From Cohnella hashimotonis (GTDB lineage: Bacteria; Bacillota; Bacilli; Paenibacillales; Paenibacillaceae), in NCBI RefSeq assembly GCF_030014955.1, contig NZ_JAGRPV010000001.1, positions 7,440,001-7,504,000 of the forward strand: DNA of 64,000 nt, read 5' to 3'. The notes beneath the pieces were generated by a model, which saw only the letters and a list, made by a program, of their open reading frames with translations, was not told the DNA's origin and searched no databases. Shown in pieces: positions 51,335 to 59,927 of this stretch; position 1 is the first letter of the stretch; every line of letters begins with the position of its first letter. Made by a program: the position numbers and the translations under genes.

Positions 51335-52381
51335 TTAATCGTCGAGACCGATGAGCTTCGCCGGATTCGACGCGATCATATGATAAATATCTTCCGGAGC
51401 GAACTGATAATCGAGCATCGTCGCGACCATGGTCCGCATTCCCTGCACCGGCGTCGATGCGGCGCGAATGCCGTAATCCGTGCCGAGGACGAACCTGTCG
51501 ATACCGACCTCCTTGATCGTCTTCATCCACGCGACCGTATTCGTATGGCGGCCGAGCTCCGCTCCCATGTCCATATATTCCTTCTCCACGTAATAGTGGG
51601 TGCGCGGCACGTCCGGATACAGCCAATCGACGAGACATGCCTCCAGGAAGGCGCCCCTGGCCGCCGCTTCCTTCTGCTGCTCGACCGTCATCCGGCCTCT
51701 GACCGGATGGGCGATCAGCACCTTCTTGATTCCATACTGCTCGGCCAGATCAAGCAGCCGGAACGCTTCCTGCACCGAGACATGCCCGGTGTTCAAATAA
51801 ACCTGCGGGTGCTCGGCCACCATCGTCAGGATCTCGTCGAGTTCCTCGGTAACCGTGCCGTCCGTCGGAATGGACGTCGCGACGGGCAGCTCCTTCTCCG
51901 CGAACTTCGGGAAGGCGTCCTTGAAGGGGACGAGCTTGCCGTCGACAAGCGTCGATTCGCGCTCTGCCGAATAACGCGTACAGTGCGAGCCGAAGCTGAT
52001 GAACCGGCAGCCCTCTTCCATATGCAGCGCTGTCCGTACCGAGCGCGGATTCATTCCGCCGTGACAGGAGTTCATCAGATAACCCCCATACGTATGGATG
52101 CCCGGCACATGGCGGTTGACGACCCACGCCATACCGGAAGCCCAGCCGAATACGTCGTAGTAGACGATGCTTCTCATACCCGCGGCCGCCGCTTCCTGCG
52201 CCACCTGAATCGGATCCTGGTGTCCCGGATTCGAGTTCAGGACCGGCCCCGCATGGACATGGCTGTCGATCGCCCCGATCAACAGCTCGTCAGGCAGCTC
52301 CATCGAGCGGCGGTAGAACGATTCTTTCCACTTGGAACGGTCAACGGTAAGGGATGGGACGGACGACGACGAATCAAACAT
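51335..52381 (-). CDS. Amidohydrolase-like metal-dependent hydrolase (DUF6282-type)
   Basis: The 348-residue TIM-barrel-like protein has metal-ligand motif LLIGAIDSHVHAGPVL (H-x-H), CTRYSAE, a VYLNTGHVSVQEAFRLLDLA segment, KKVLIAHPVRG with His, and the final Asp in FVLGTDYGIRAA. These correspond to the HxH, two His and Asp ligands of amidohydrolases, here in a less studied group. AGGAGG is 9 nt before ATG. It lies between the permeases and allantoinase and probably acts on the transported compound. Substrate not known. Confidence 0.75.
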   Translation of the reverse strand: MFDSSSSVPSLTVDRSKWKESFYRRSMELPDELLIGAIDSHVHAGPVLNSNPGHQDPIQVAQEAAAAGMRSIVYYDVFGWASGMAWVVNRHVPGIHTYGGYLMNSCHGGMNPRSVRTALHMEEGCRFISFGSHCTRYSAERESTLVDGKLVPFKDAFPKFAEKELPVATSIPTDGTVTEELDEILTMVAEHPQVYLNTGHVSVQEAFRLLDLAEQYGIKKVLIAHPVRGRMTVEQQKEAAARGAFLEACLVDWLYPDVPRTHYYVEKEYMDMGAELGRHTNTVAWMKTIKEVGIDRFVLGTDYGIRAASTPVQGMRTMVATMLDYQFAPEDIYHMIASNPAKLIGLDD

Positions 52382-52430
52382 GGGATCATTCCTCCTGTAA
52401 TGAAAATGGGTTGCGAATAGCAGACGCCGT

Positions 52431-53300
52431 CTACCCTTTCACAGCGCCGGCCATAACGCCGGCAATAATACGCGAGCTGAAGGCGAAATACATAATGGTG
52501 ACCGGGAGCATCGAGAGCACCATGCCGGCCATCAATTGCGGATAATTCGTGCTGTATTGCGATTTAAAATACGACATGCCCAGCGGCACCGTCCGCATCG
52601 AAGCATCCTTCAGCAGCACAAGCGCGAACGAGAATTCGTTCCAGCAGGCGAAAAATTGCAGAATAGCGACCGTCGTCAAGACCGGCGCCGCCATCGGCAT
52701 GATGATCATGAACATCGTCCGGCTGAAACTCAGCCCGTCGATGGCGGCCGCTTCCTCGATCTCTTTCGGAATGCCCGTCACATAGCTCGAGACGAGCAGA
52801 ATGGGCATCGACAGATTGAAGGCGACATACGGAATAACGAGCGTGTACCAATGGTCGGCAAGTCCGGTCTCTTTGAACAGCAGATACACCGGGACAAGCA
52901 GCGCATGGATCGGTACGAGCAGGCCGAACAAGTAGTAGATGACCATCAGCCGCTTACCCTTGAATTGCAGCCGGGCGACGAAATACCCGGTTATAAACGC
53001 GATCAGCACGATCAACACGACCGATATGGCGGTTACTCTAATGCTGTTCAAAGATAATTGCGGCATGTTCGTTAGCTTGATGGCTTCAACGTAATTTTCG
53101 AAGTGCAGCTTGCCCGGAAGCGAGATGATGCTGTTCGAGAATTCTGCCTGCGTCTTCAGCGAGGAATATCCCAGCCATAAAAGCGGGAAGATGCAGCTTG
53201 CGGTAAACAGCAGCATGATGCCGTTCATGACCAGCTTCTTGCCGAAGCGCATGAGATTGGGGGATTCTCGTTCTGTCGCAAGCTCCGCCCGCAGCTCCAT
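52431..53300 (-). CDS. Carbohydrate-type ABC transporter permease (MalG-like)
   Basis: The 289-residue permease has about six helices and the coupling motif EEAAAIDGLSFSRTMFMIIM, preceded by YVTGIPKEI. The MalG-like C terminus (MLSMLPVTIMYFAFSSRIIA, GVMAGAVKG) is typical of carbohydrate importers of the CUT1 class. Its ATG overlaps the stop of the MalF-like gene by 1 nt (TAATG), so the pair is translationally coupled. No ATPase gene is in the operon; a shared MsmX-type ATPase elsewhere is likely. Confidence 0.9.
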   Translation of the reverse strand: MELRAELATERESPNLMRFGKKLVMNGIMLLFTASCIFPLLWLGYSSLKTQAEFSNSIISLPGKLHFENYVEAIKLTNMPQLSLNSIRVTAISVVLIVLIAFITGYFVARLQFKGKRLMVIYYLFGLLVPIHALLVPVYLLFKETGLADHWYTLVIPYVAFNLSMPILLVSSYVTGIPKEIEEAAAIDGLSFSRTMFMIIMPMAAPVLTTVAILQFFACWNEFSFALVLLKDASMRTVPLGMSYFKSQYSTNYPQLMAGMVLSMLPVTIMYFAFSSRIIAGVMAGAVKG

Positions 53301-54199
53301 TACGAGACACCTCCGTCCGTGCTGCGTTTGCGCTGAAGCGCAAACGCGCTAAGCAAAATAATGAGAAGCGTTAACGCCATGATCGCAATCGCGAGCGCCG
53401 ATCCGTACCCGTAGCGGAAACGCAGGAACGACGTGTCGTAGGCGTATAGCGCCATGACGGAGGAGGCATTCCCCGGCCCGCCGCCCGTCATCGCATAGAT
53501 ATGTTCGAAGCCCCGCATGTTATTGGCGATGCATAGCAGGGACGCGACCATAAGCGTCGGCTTGGCCAGCGGGATGATGACGTACCAGGCTTTGCGGAAG
53601 CCGGTCGCCCCGTCGAGCTCCGCGACCTCCAGCACCTCTTTGTTAATGGCCGATAGGCCGGCGAGCATGAGGAGCGTATAGAAGCCGATGTTCTGCCAGG
53701 AGAGCGGGATTGAGACGAGCAGGACGATCGGGCCGGACAGGTCCAGCCAGGATTGGGCGAGCCGTTCGAGTCCGAGCAGTTTGAGCCCTTCATTTAAAAG
53801 TCCGTAATTGTAGTTGTAAATGAGCGTCCAAAGAAAAGCGATGATGATCGGGGCCAAAGTGGAAGGGAAGAAGCTGATGGTGCGGTGGAGCGCTTTGAAC
53901 CGGACCGCTCTGGACAGCAGAAACAAGGCGAATAAAAACGCAAGCCCGACCTGCCCGATTAACCCGTATACGGTCATGAGTCCATTGTTCAGGAACGAAT
54001 GCCAGAATACATGGTCCCGCATAATCTCGACGTAGTTATCGAGGCCGATGAAGCTTCTTCTCGGCCCGCCCGTCCAGGAGTAGAAGCTGTACCTGAAAGC
54101 CGAGAGAATCGGGACCAGCACGACAAACGAATAGACGGCAAGACCGGGCAGCAGATAGAGCAGCGTCAGCCAACGCGTAGGACGGAGCGCTTTGCCCAT
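53300..54199 (-). CDS. Carbohydrate-type ABC transporter permease (MalF-like)
   Basis: The 299-residue permease starts MGKALRPTRWLTLLYLLPGL. The coupling loop is LEVAELDGATGFRKAWYVII, then PLAKPTLMVASLLCI, and MTGGGPGNASSVMALYAYD follows. These are CUT1 MalF/UgpA features. GGAGG is 8 nt upstream. It lies between the binding-protein gene and the MalG-like gene. Confidence 0.9.
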   Translation of the reverse strand: MGKALRPTRWLTLLYLLPGLAVYSFVVLVPILSAFRYSFYSWTGGPRRSFIGLDNYVEIMRDHVFWHSFLNNGLMTVYGLIGQVGLAFLFALFLLSRAVRFKALHRTISFFPSTLAPIIIAFLWTLIYNYNYGLLNEGLKLLGLERLAQSWLDLSGPIVLLVSIPLSWQNIGFYTLLMLAGLSAINKEVLEVAELDGATGFRKAWYVIIPLAKPTLMVASLLCIANNMRGFEHIYAMTGGGPGNASSVMALYAYDTSFLRFRYGYGSALAIAIMALTLLIILLSAFALQRKRSTDGGVS

Positions 54200-54239
54200 G
54201 GGATACCTCCTTATTCGAGATCAAGCAAGCTGTCTCGTA

Positions 54240-55580
54240 CTATCGCTTGGACAGGAACGTCTTATATGCCTGCTGCACCGCTTCCGCCATCTGCTCGGGC
54301 GTTCTCGCGCCGGACATGACGCTCTGAATTTCGGTATTGATGACTTCGACGATCGAGGCATCGAACCACAGGTCGAAGATTTTCGTCGCATCCGCCGCCG
54401 CACTCGCTTCATAAGCGGCAAGGGCGATCGGGTGAAGCTTCGCCGAATCGAATTGTCCGGGGTCAAAAGCAGGGAACCCCCCCACCTCCGCCATTAGCTT
54501 GGCGCTCTGCGAGCCCGTCATGTATTCCAGCAGCGTCATTATCGCATCCAGCTTCGGACCTGGCTTAATCTTCGCATTGATGCTGTAATAGACGCCGGCG
54601 CCTCCGGAGGAAGCAAGCGGATTTCCCTTGCCGCCCGGAGCAGCCGGGAACACGGCTAGCTTTGTTGCGTTCTTCACGTTGTCCGGCGCATTGTTGACGA
54701 CGTTCATCGCCGACCAGATCCCGCTGACGAACGCGGCCGAGCGTCCTTCAAAATAATAAGAGACCATCGTATCGCCATCGACGGAGTTCATATCCTTGTT
54801 GAGGTAACCTGCCTTCGACAGATCCGACATCGTCGAGATCGCCTGAATGAAGCCCGCGTCGGTAAAGGCAGCCCCGTTGCCGGCCAGGATCGATTCCGTC
54901 CATGCGGGACCGTTGTACCGGTCGGTCAAGGCGCTGATCCAGCTCGATAGCGCATAGCCTTTGCCCTTGTCGCCATAGGAAAATAGATTGATTCCCTTGG
55001 CCGCAAGCTTGCTGCCGGCGTCCATCACTTCATTCCAGTCCTTCGGGAAATGGTCATAGCCGATGTCGGCGAACAGGTCTGCATTATAGTAAATCAAGTG
55101 CGTCGGCCCCGCTGCGATCGGAATGCCGTACACGCTGCCGTCGCGCGTGCCGGCATCCAGCGTTCCGGGCCGGTAGCCATCCCGCCATTCCGGCCGCTTA
55201 TCCAGCTCCTCGTTCAAAGGCAGCACGATGCCGTTCGCCACGAAATTCGTCATCCAGGAACCGGGTACGATGAACACGTCCGGCATATCGTCGGCAGCTG
55301 CCAGCGCCTGCGCCTTAATGGAGTAGTCTTCGTTTTGCAGCTGCTCCTCCACGATTTCCACTTCGGGATGATCCTTCTTGAAGCGTTCCACCCCGTCCAG
55401 CACGGCGGTGTCCTCCGGGCTTTTGCCGATATTCGACGTTTGATATCGATGCATCAGCTTGATCGATACGGCGCCGTCCGCCGATTTCGATGAATTTGAA
55501 GTCGCCGCTTTATTTGAACATCCGTTCATCAGCATTGCGCACGTTACACTGACGCCAAGCACAGCCTGCCATTTTTTCAT
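54240..55580 (-). CDS. Extracellular solute-binding lipoprotein, family 1
   Basis: The 446-residue product has a lipoprotein signal (MKKWQAVLGVSVTCAMLMNG, Cys21) and the SBP_bac_1 fold: VDGVERFKKDHPEVEIVEEQ, AADDMPDVFIVPGSWMTNFV, YGIPIAAGPTHLIYYNADLF, DNVKNATKLAVFPAAPGGKG. It delivers the substrate to the MalF/MalG-like permeases. ATG 55580 follows GGGGAG by about 10 nt; the frame upstream to 55649 lacks support. Neighbouring amidohydrolases suggest a cyclic amide or a glycosylated purine derivative rather than a simple sugar. Confidence 0.9.
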   Translation of the reverse strand: MKKWQAVLGVSVTCAMLMNGCSNKAATSNSSKSADGAVSIKLMHRYQTSNIGKSPEDTAVLDGVERFKKDHPEVEIVEEQLQNEDYSIKAQALAAADDMPDVFIVPGSWMTNFVANGIVLPLNEELDKRPEWRDGYRPGTLDAGTRDGSVYGIPIAAGPTHLIYYNADLFADIGYDHFPKDWNEVMDAGSKLAAKGINLFSYGDKGKGYALSSWISALTDRYNGPAWTESILAGNGAAFTDAGFIQAISTMSDLSKAGYLNKDMNSVDGDTMVSYYFEGRSAAFVSGIWSAMNVVNNAPDNVKNATKLAVFPAAPGGKGNPLASSGGAGVYYSINAKIKPGPKLDAIMTLLEYMTGSQSAKLMAEVGGFPAFDPGQFDSAKLHPIALAAYEASAAADATKIFDLWFDASIVEVINTEIQSVMSGARTPEQMAEAVQQAYKTFLSKR

Positions 55581-55666
55581 TTTCTCCGCTCCCCTTATCT
55601 GTTGTCTGTTGCAAGCCTTGCACAATTTGGCATCCAAAATTGGATACAATCGTGCGCAAAAAAAAT

Positions 55667-56329
55667 TTAGCGCTGAAAAATATCCGTCAAATTCATTACG
55701 CTGCCCGTCTTCACCGTAAAATCAAGCGAGCGCTCGATTTGCAGCAGATGCTCCGTCATAATTCGGGAAGCGAGTTCCCCGTCCTGGAGCACGATCGCCT
55801 CCACCAATTGCTCATGATCGCGGCAGAAGGTTTCGCTTGAACCGTACAACGCGATAATGACTGCCGTAAGCGAGATCAGCTCCTCCAAAAAGGTGTAGTA
55901 GTAGCTGTTCTGAGCGAGCTCCGCCAGCTTCAGGTGAAAATCGACCGTCACATCGAGCGCCCCGATGACATCTCCGTCATGGCTCGCCCGGTGCTCCTCC
56001 TGCAGCAACCGCTGCAGCTCATCGATCTGCGCCTCGGAAGCCACCGCACATACTTTCCTCACCATGGAAGATTCAATGACACGCCTCATCTCGAATACCG
56101 ACCGCGCATCCTCAACGCTTGGACAAGATACAAATGCGCCGCGGTAAGGAATGACCGTCAGCAGCTTTTCCATGGCCAATCTCCGGAGCACGTTGCGAAT
56201 GGGCGTCCGGCTTACCTGGAAGGCATCGGCCAGCGAATCCTCGATCAGCTGCATGTTGGGCAGCAGCTTATGCTGCGTGATCGCCAATTTGATCTCCTTG
56301 TAGATTTCATGCTCCTTTTTTTTGCTCAC
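55667..56329 (-). CDS. GntR-family regulator with FCD domain
   Basis: The 220-residue FadR/FCD-type protein has a winged helix (IYKEIKLAITQHKLLPNMQL, DSLADAFQVSRTPIRNVLRR) and an all-helical FCD domain (FEMRRVIESSMVRKVCAVAS, FHLKLAELAQNSYYYTFLEE) with Asp, Asn and His candidates for metal and ligand binding. GTG 56329, 5 nt after GAGGGAGGG, is preferred to ATG 56368, which has no ribosome site. It heads the operon for uptake and hydrolysis, and direct repeats lie upstream (56356-56391). It is presumably relieved by the transported compound. Confidence 0.85.
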   Translation of the reverse strand: MSKKKEHEIYKEIKLAITQHKLLPNMQLIEDSLADAFQVSRTPIRNVLRRLAMEKLLTVIPYRGAFVSCPSVEDARSVFEMRRVIESSMVRKVCAVASEAQIDELQRLLQEEHRASHDGDVIGALDVTVDFHLKLAELAQNSYYYTFLEELISLTAVIIALYGSSETFCRDHEQLVEAIVLQDGELASRIMTEHLLQIERSLDFTVKTGSVMNLTDIFQR

Positions 56330-56355
56330 CGCGGCCCTCCCTCTCATTAAGAATT

Positions 56356-56391
56356 TCATACAGCTCATTAATGAAACTCATACAGCTCATT
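56356..56391. promoter_or_regulatory. Two direct repeats with 22-bp spacing upstream of the GntR gene
   Basis: TCATACAGCTCATT occurs at 56356-56369 and again at 56378-56391. Two helical turns separate them, as in paired operator half-arrays on one face of DNA. Confidence 0.45.
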
Positions 56392-56705
56392 TTGAAAATC
56401 ACACGGCAATAACCATGTTAGATATACTGACATTCTAGATGCGGCGGCGGGTCCGGTCAATGCAGGTAGCGGATTTTCGTCAGCGCGCACATATAGGCAT
56501 TGTCGGAAGCGACAGCCCGACCGGCGTGGGGAGCGCTATTCTCTCGGCGGCGCCTTAAGGCCTCGCCCCGCATATTTTGTCAAAATTTAAGCGCCTTCCG
56601 CGAAAAACGATGGTACCATGAATAGTTAGTACTACCGGGTCGGCGTGCGTTCCGGCACAATGGACGTAACAAAGAATGCGCCAGCCCGAAAGGAGCGTAC
56701 ACGAC
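56392..56705. promoter_or_regulatory. Divergent promoter region of GntR operon and biosynthetic operon
   Basis: No gene is seen. Two perfect palindromes, ATGGTACCAT (56610-56619) and TAGTACTA (56627-56634), lie about 75-95 nt before the ketosynthase-like gene. I found no convincing -35/-10 pair. Confidence 0.35.
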
Positions 56706-57704
56706 ATGACGATGCGCAAAGTCGAAATAAACGGTACCGGCAAATACTTGCCCGGACGCCCGGTTACAGATGCCGAGATGGACGATCGGCTGGGCGTCGC
56801 CCGCGGATGGACGCGCAAGACGACAGACGTCGCCGTCCGGTACTTCGCGGAGGGAGAGACCGCGTCGGAGATGGGCGCGAAGGCTGCCTATGCGGCACTG
56901 GACGATGCAGGGCTGCGCTTCTCCGATATCGACTGCCTCGTCTGCGCCAGCGGCACGCGCGAGCAGGCGCTCCCCTGCACCGCCGTCTATATTCAGCAGG
57001 CGATGGGTCAGGAGCGATCCGGCGTACCCGCCTTCGACATTGACGCCACCTGCCTCAGCTTCCTCAACGCGCTGGATGTCATGTCGTGCATGATCGCGGC
57101 GGGCCGCTACCGCCGCGCGCTCATCGTGTCGACGGAGATCGCGTCGCTCGGGCTGGACTGGCGGCACAAGGAAAGCGCCGCCCTGTTCGGCGACGGCGCG
57201 GCCGCCGTCGTCCTGGGTCCCGCCGGAGAAGGGGAGCGATCCGCCATCGTGGGCGCATCCCTGCGGACATACGCGGACGGCGCCGCCTTCTCGGAGATCC
57301 GCGCCGGCGGCTCGCGGCGCCATCCGCGCGGGCTGCGGCCCGCGGAGCCGGAAGACTATCTGTTCCGCATGGACGGTCCCGCGATCTTCAAGATGGCGGC
57401 GCGCCTGCTGCCCGACTTCGCGGACGATCTGCTGCGGGCGACCGGCTCGCGCATGTCCGACTTCAAAGCTGTCGTGCCCCATCAGGGCAGCGCGATGGCC
57501 GTGCGCCTGCTGCGCAAGAAGCTGGGCATCGCGGAGTCGCAGCTCGTCTATATCACGCCCGACCACGGCAATACGATCGCGGCCTCGATCCCGATGGGCC
57601 TGCACGAGGCCGTCCGCGCGGGACGGATCGTCCGGGGCGACCGGGTGCTGATGATCGGCACGGCCGCGGGGCTGACGCTCGGAGGGCTTGTGCTTGATTA
57701 CTGA
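56706..57704 (+). CDS. FabH/OleA-like 3-oxoacyl-ACP synthase III family protein
   Basis: The 332-residue thiolase-fold enzyme has the catalytic triad Cys116 (FDIDATCLSFLNAL), His259 (VVPHQGSAMA) and Asn289 (TPDHGNTIAAS), spaced as in FabH. Such enzymes catalyse decarboxylative or head-to-head Claisen condensation of acyl thioesters. The GWTRKTTDVAVRYFAEGETA segment replaces the usual WI.RTGI motif, placing it outside housekeeping FabH. AAAGGAG lies 10 nt before ATG 56706. It is the first gene of a tightly packed operon whose next genes encode ATP-grasp, OleD-like and adenylating enzymes. It probably builds the carbon skeleton of the product. Confidence 0.85.
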   Translation: MTMRKVEINGTGKYLPGRPVTDAEMDDRLGVARGWTRKTTDVAVRYFAEGETASEMGAKAAYAALDDAGLRFSDIDCLVCASGTREQALPCTAVYIQQAMGQERSGVPAFDIDATCLSFLNALDVMSCMIAAGRYRRALIVSTEIASLGLDWRHKESAALFGDGAAAVVLGPAGEGERSAIVGASLRTYADGAAFSEIRAGGSRRHPRGLRPAEPEDYLFRMDGPAIFKMAARLLPDFADDLLRATGSRMSDFKAVVPHQGSAMAVRLLRKKLGIAESQLVYITPDHGNTIAASIPMGLHEAVRAGRIVRGDRVLMIGTAAGLTLGGLVLDY

Positions 57705-58932
57705 GCCGCGGTCCGGCAGCCGGCGAATCCTGCTCACCGGCGGCAGAGCGCCCGCTACGCTGGAGCTCGCCCGGCTGCTCCGGGCGGCCGGGCATACGGT
57801 GTTCGCGGCAGAGAGCGCGCCCTATCATCTCTGCCGGGCGTCCCGCGCCGTGGAGCGCAGCTTCACCGTACCGGCGCCTGCGTTCGACCCGACAGGCTTC
57901 GCGGCGTCGCTGGCTCGAATCGCGGACGAGTGCCGCATCGACGCCATTATCCCGACGTGCGAAGAGATTTTCCACGTCGCGCGGGAGCTGGGCCGGTTCG
58001 CGGGCCGCTGCGAGGTGCTCGCCGCGCCGCTGGACGAGCTCGACAGGCTGCATCATAAAGGCGCGTTTATCCGGCTGGCGGAGGAAGCGGGTCTCCCCGC
58101 ACCGCCGACGGCGATCTTCGCGTCGCCGGACGGCTGGCTGCCGCTGCTGGCGGACGACGCGTTCGCGCACGGACTCGTGCTGAAGCCCGCGTATTCGCGC
58201 TTTGCTGCGCGCGTCATCGCGGTCGAGCCGCGCGAGGGGCGCTTGTCCCCTTCGGTAAGGGAGGCGGTCCGCCGCAAGCTGGACGAAGCCGGCGGCGTAT
58301 CGCCGCGCCGCCCCTGGATCGCGCAGAAGCTGCTGCGCGGCGAGGAATGGTGCACGTACGGCGTTGCGCACGACGGCGTGCTCGCCGCGTTCGCCGCGTA
58401 TCGCAGCCGCTTCCGGGCCGGGCGGGGCGCCAGCATCCACTTCGTCGCCGAGGCGCAGCCGGCGCTGGCGGATTGGGTCGCGCGATTCGTCCGCCACGCG
58501 CGCTTCACGGGACAGATCGCGTTCGACTTCATGGCGGAGCCGGACGGCGCGGTCTATCCGCTCGAATGCAATCCGCGCGCCACGAGCGGCATTCATCTGT
58601 TCCGCCCGGGGGACGGGCTGGCGGAGGCGCTTCTTACGCCGGCGGAGCTCGCAGCGAGCGGGGCGGTAGCGACGCCCGGGCCCGGCGCCGGCGCCATGCT
58701 GTCTCCCGCGATGCTGACGTACGGGCTCGCACAGGCCGTCCGCGAACGCAAGATGCGCGAGTGGCTGCGCGCCTTCGCCGGCAGCCGCGACGCGGTGTAC
58801 CGGCGCGGGGACCCCGCCCCCGCGGCCGAGCAGCTGCGGCTGTTCGCCTGGCTCAGACGGACTGCGGCCCGGCATGGCCTGACGCTTCAGGAAGCGTCGA
58901 CAATCGATATCGAATGGAATGGTGAACGATGA
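57694..58932 (+). CDS. ATP-grasp domain protein
   Basis: The 412-residue product starts at TTG 57694, 7 nt after GGAGGG. It overlaps the end of the ketosynthase gene by 11 nt. It has a Rossmann-like pre-ATP-grasp region (RRILLTGGRAPATLELARLL, AIIPTCEEIFHVA), a Lys in HGLVLKPAYSRFA, and the metal-binding segment QIAFDFMAEPDGAVYPLECN, PRATSGIHLF, where Asp, Glu and Asn ligands are present. ATP-grasp enzymes join a carboxylate, via an acyl phosphate, to an amine or thiol. The gene context suggests amide or ester formation in the pathway. Substrates unknown. Confidence 0.85.
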   Translation: MITEPRSGSRRILLTGGRAPATLELARLLRAAGHTVFAAESAPYHLCRASRAVERSFTVPAPAFDPTGFAASLARIADECRIDAIIPTCEEIFHVARELGRFAGRCEVLAAPLDELDRLHHKGAFIRLAEEAGLPAPPTAIFASPDGWLPLLADDAFAHGLVLKPAYSRFAARVIAVEPREGRLSPSVREAVRRKLDEAGGVSPRRPWIAQKLLRGEEWCTYGVAHDGVLAAFAAYRSRFRAGRGASIHFVAEAQPALADWVARFVRHARFTGQIAFDFMAEPDGAVYPLECNPRATSGIHLFRPGDGLAEALLTPAELAASGAVATPGPGAGAMLSPAMLTYGLAQAVRERKMREWLRAFAGSRDAVYRRGDPAPAAEQLRLFAWLRRTAARHGLTLQEASTIDIEWNGER

Positions 58933-59927
58933 CCAGAGCGTTAATCACCGGCGCAACCGGCTCCCTCGGACGGGCAACCGCGCTGCGTCTCGCAGAGGCG
59001 GGTTGGACCGTGACAGGCGTCGGGCGCAATGCCGAAGCCGGCCGGCGGCTTGCGGCTTCCGGCATCGCGTTCCGCCGGATCGATATCGGCACGCAGCCGG
59101 AAGAGACCGCCGAGGCATGCGCGGGCCAGGATTATGTCATTCACTGCGCGGCGCTGTCTTCCCCGTGGGGCCGTTATCGGGACTTCGAGGCGGCGAACGT
59201 CGCCGGCACCGCCCATGTCTCGGCCGGTTGCCTCCGGCACGGCGTCCGAAGGCTCGTGCACGTCTCGACACCGAGCGTTTACTTCGATTACAGGGATCGG
59301 TTGAACGTGAAGGAAAATGCCGAGTTGCCCAAGCGACCCGTCAACGCCTATGCGGCGACCAAGCTGATCGCGGAGCAAGTCGTGCACAGAGCGGCGGGTC
59401 AGGGACTGGACGCGGTCATCCTGCGCCCGCGAGCCATCTTCGGGCCGGAGGACGGCTCGCTGTTCCCCCGGCTGATGCGGGTCAACGAACGACGCGGCAT
59501 TCCGCTCATCGGCGGCGGGCAAGCGCTGCTCGACCTGACCTACGCGGACAACGTCGTGGACGCCCTGGAGGCTGCCTGTCTCGCGCCATCGTCGGCAGCC
59601 GGGCAGGTCTTCAACATCTCGAACGGCGAGCCGGTCCGCCTGATCGACCTGCTGCGCCGCCTGTTCGAGCTCCTGCAGCAGCCGCTCCGCCAGCGCGAGA
59701 TTCCGCTGCGCACGGCTCTGGCCGCGGGCTCCTTGATGGAGCGCGCGTACCGGATCATGCCGTTCCTCGGCGCGGAGCCGCCCTTCACGCGTTATACCGT
59801 CGGCCTGCTCGCGTACAGCCAGACGCTCGACATCTCGGCGGCACGCCGGGCGCTCGGCTATGCGCCGCGCGTGAGCATCGACGAGGGGCTGCAGCGTTTC
59901 GCCGCCTGGTGGAGGGGGAGCCGATGA
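58929..59927 (+). CDS. NAD(P)-dependent epimerase/3-beta-HSD-like reductase (OleD-like)
   Basis: The 332-residue extended SDR has glycine motif MTRALITGATGSLGRATALR, VIHCAALSSPWG, the catalytic STPSVYFDY and YAATKLIAE (Ser...Tyr-x-x-x-Lys) and the extended-SDR segment VILRPRAIFGPED. The family resembles OleD, which reduces the beta-keto acid made by OleA. Its position two genes after a FabH/OleA-like enzyme supports a keto reduction. ATG overlaps the previous stop by 4 nt (ATGA). A substrate with a long acyl chain is inference only. Confidence 0.85.
   Translation: MTRALITGATGSLGRATALRLAEAGWTVTGVGRNAEAGRRLAASGIAFRRIDIGTQPEETAEACAGQDYVIHCAALSSPWGRYRDFEAANVAGTAHVSAGCLRHGVRRLVHVSTPSVYFDYRDRLNVKENAELPKRPVNAYAATKLIAEQVVHRAAGQGLDAVILRPRAIFGPEDGSLFPRLMRVNERRGIPLIGGGQALLDLTYADNVVDALEAACLAPSSAAGQVFNISNGEPVRLIDLLRRLFELLQQPLRQREIPLRTALAAGSLMERAYRIMPFLGAEPPFTRYTVGLLAYSQTLDISAARRALGYAPRVSIDEGLQRFAAWWRGSR

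Noticed and set aside
56626..56634. FapR-like half-site TTAGTACTA before the ketosynthase-like gene
   Set aside because: Only one half of the known FapR operator pattern is present, so lipid-responsive control is not supported.
58919..59923. 335-codon extension before the MBL gene
   Set aside because: It lies in the wrong phase over the OleD-like gene; ATGA coupling at 59924 and the family N-terminus decide.
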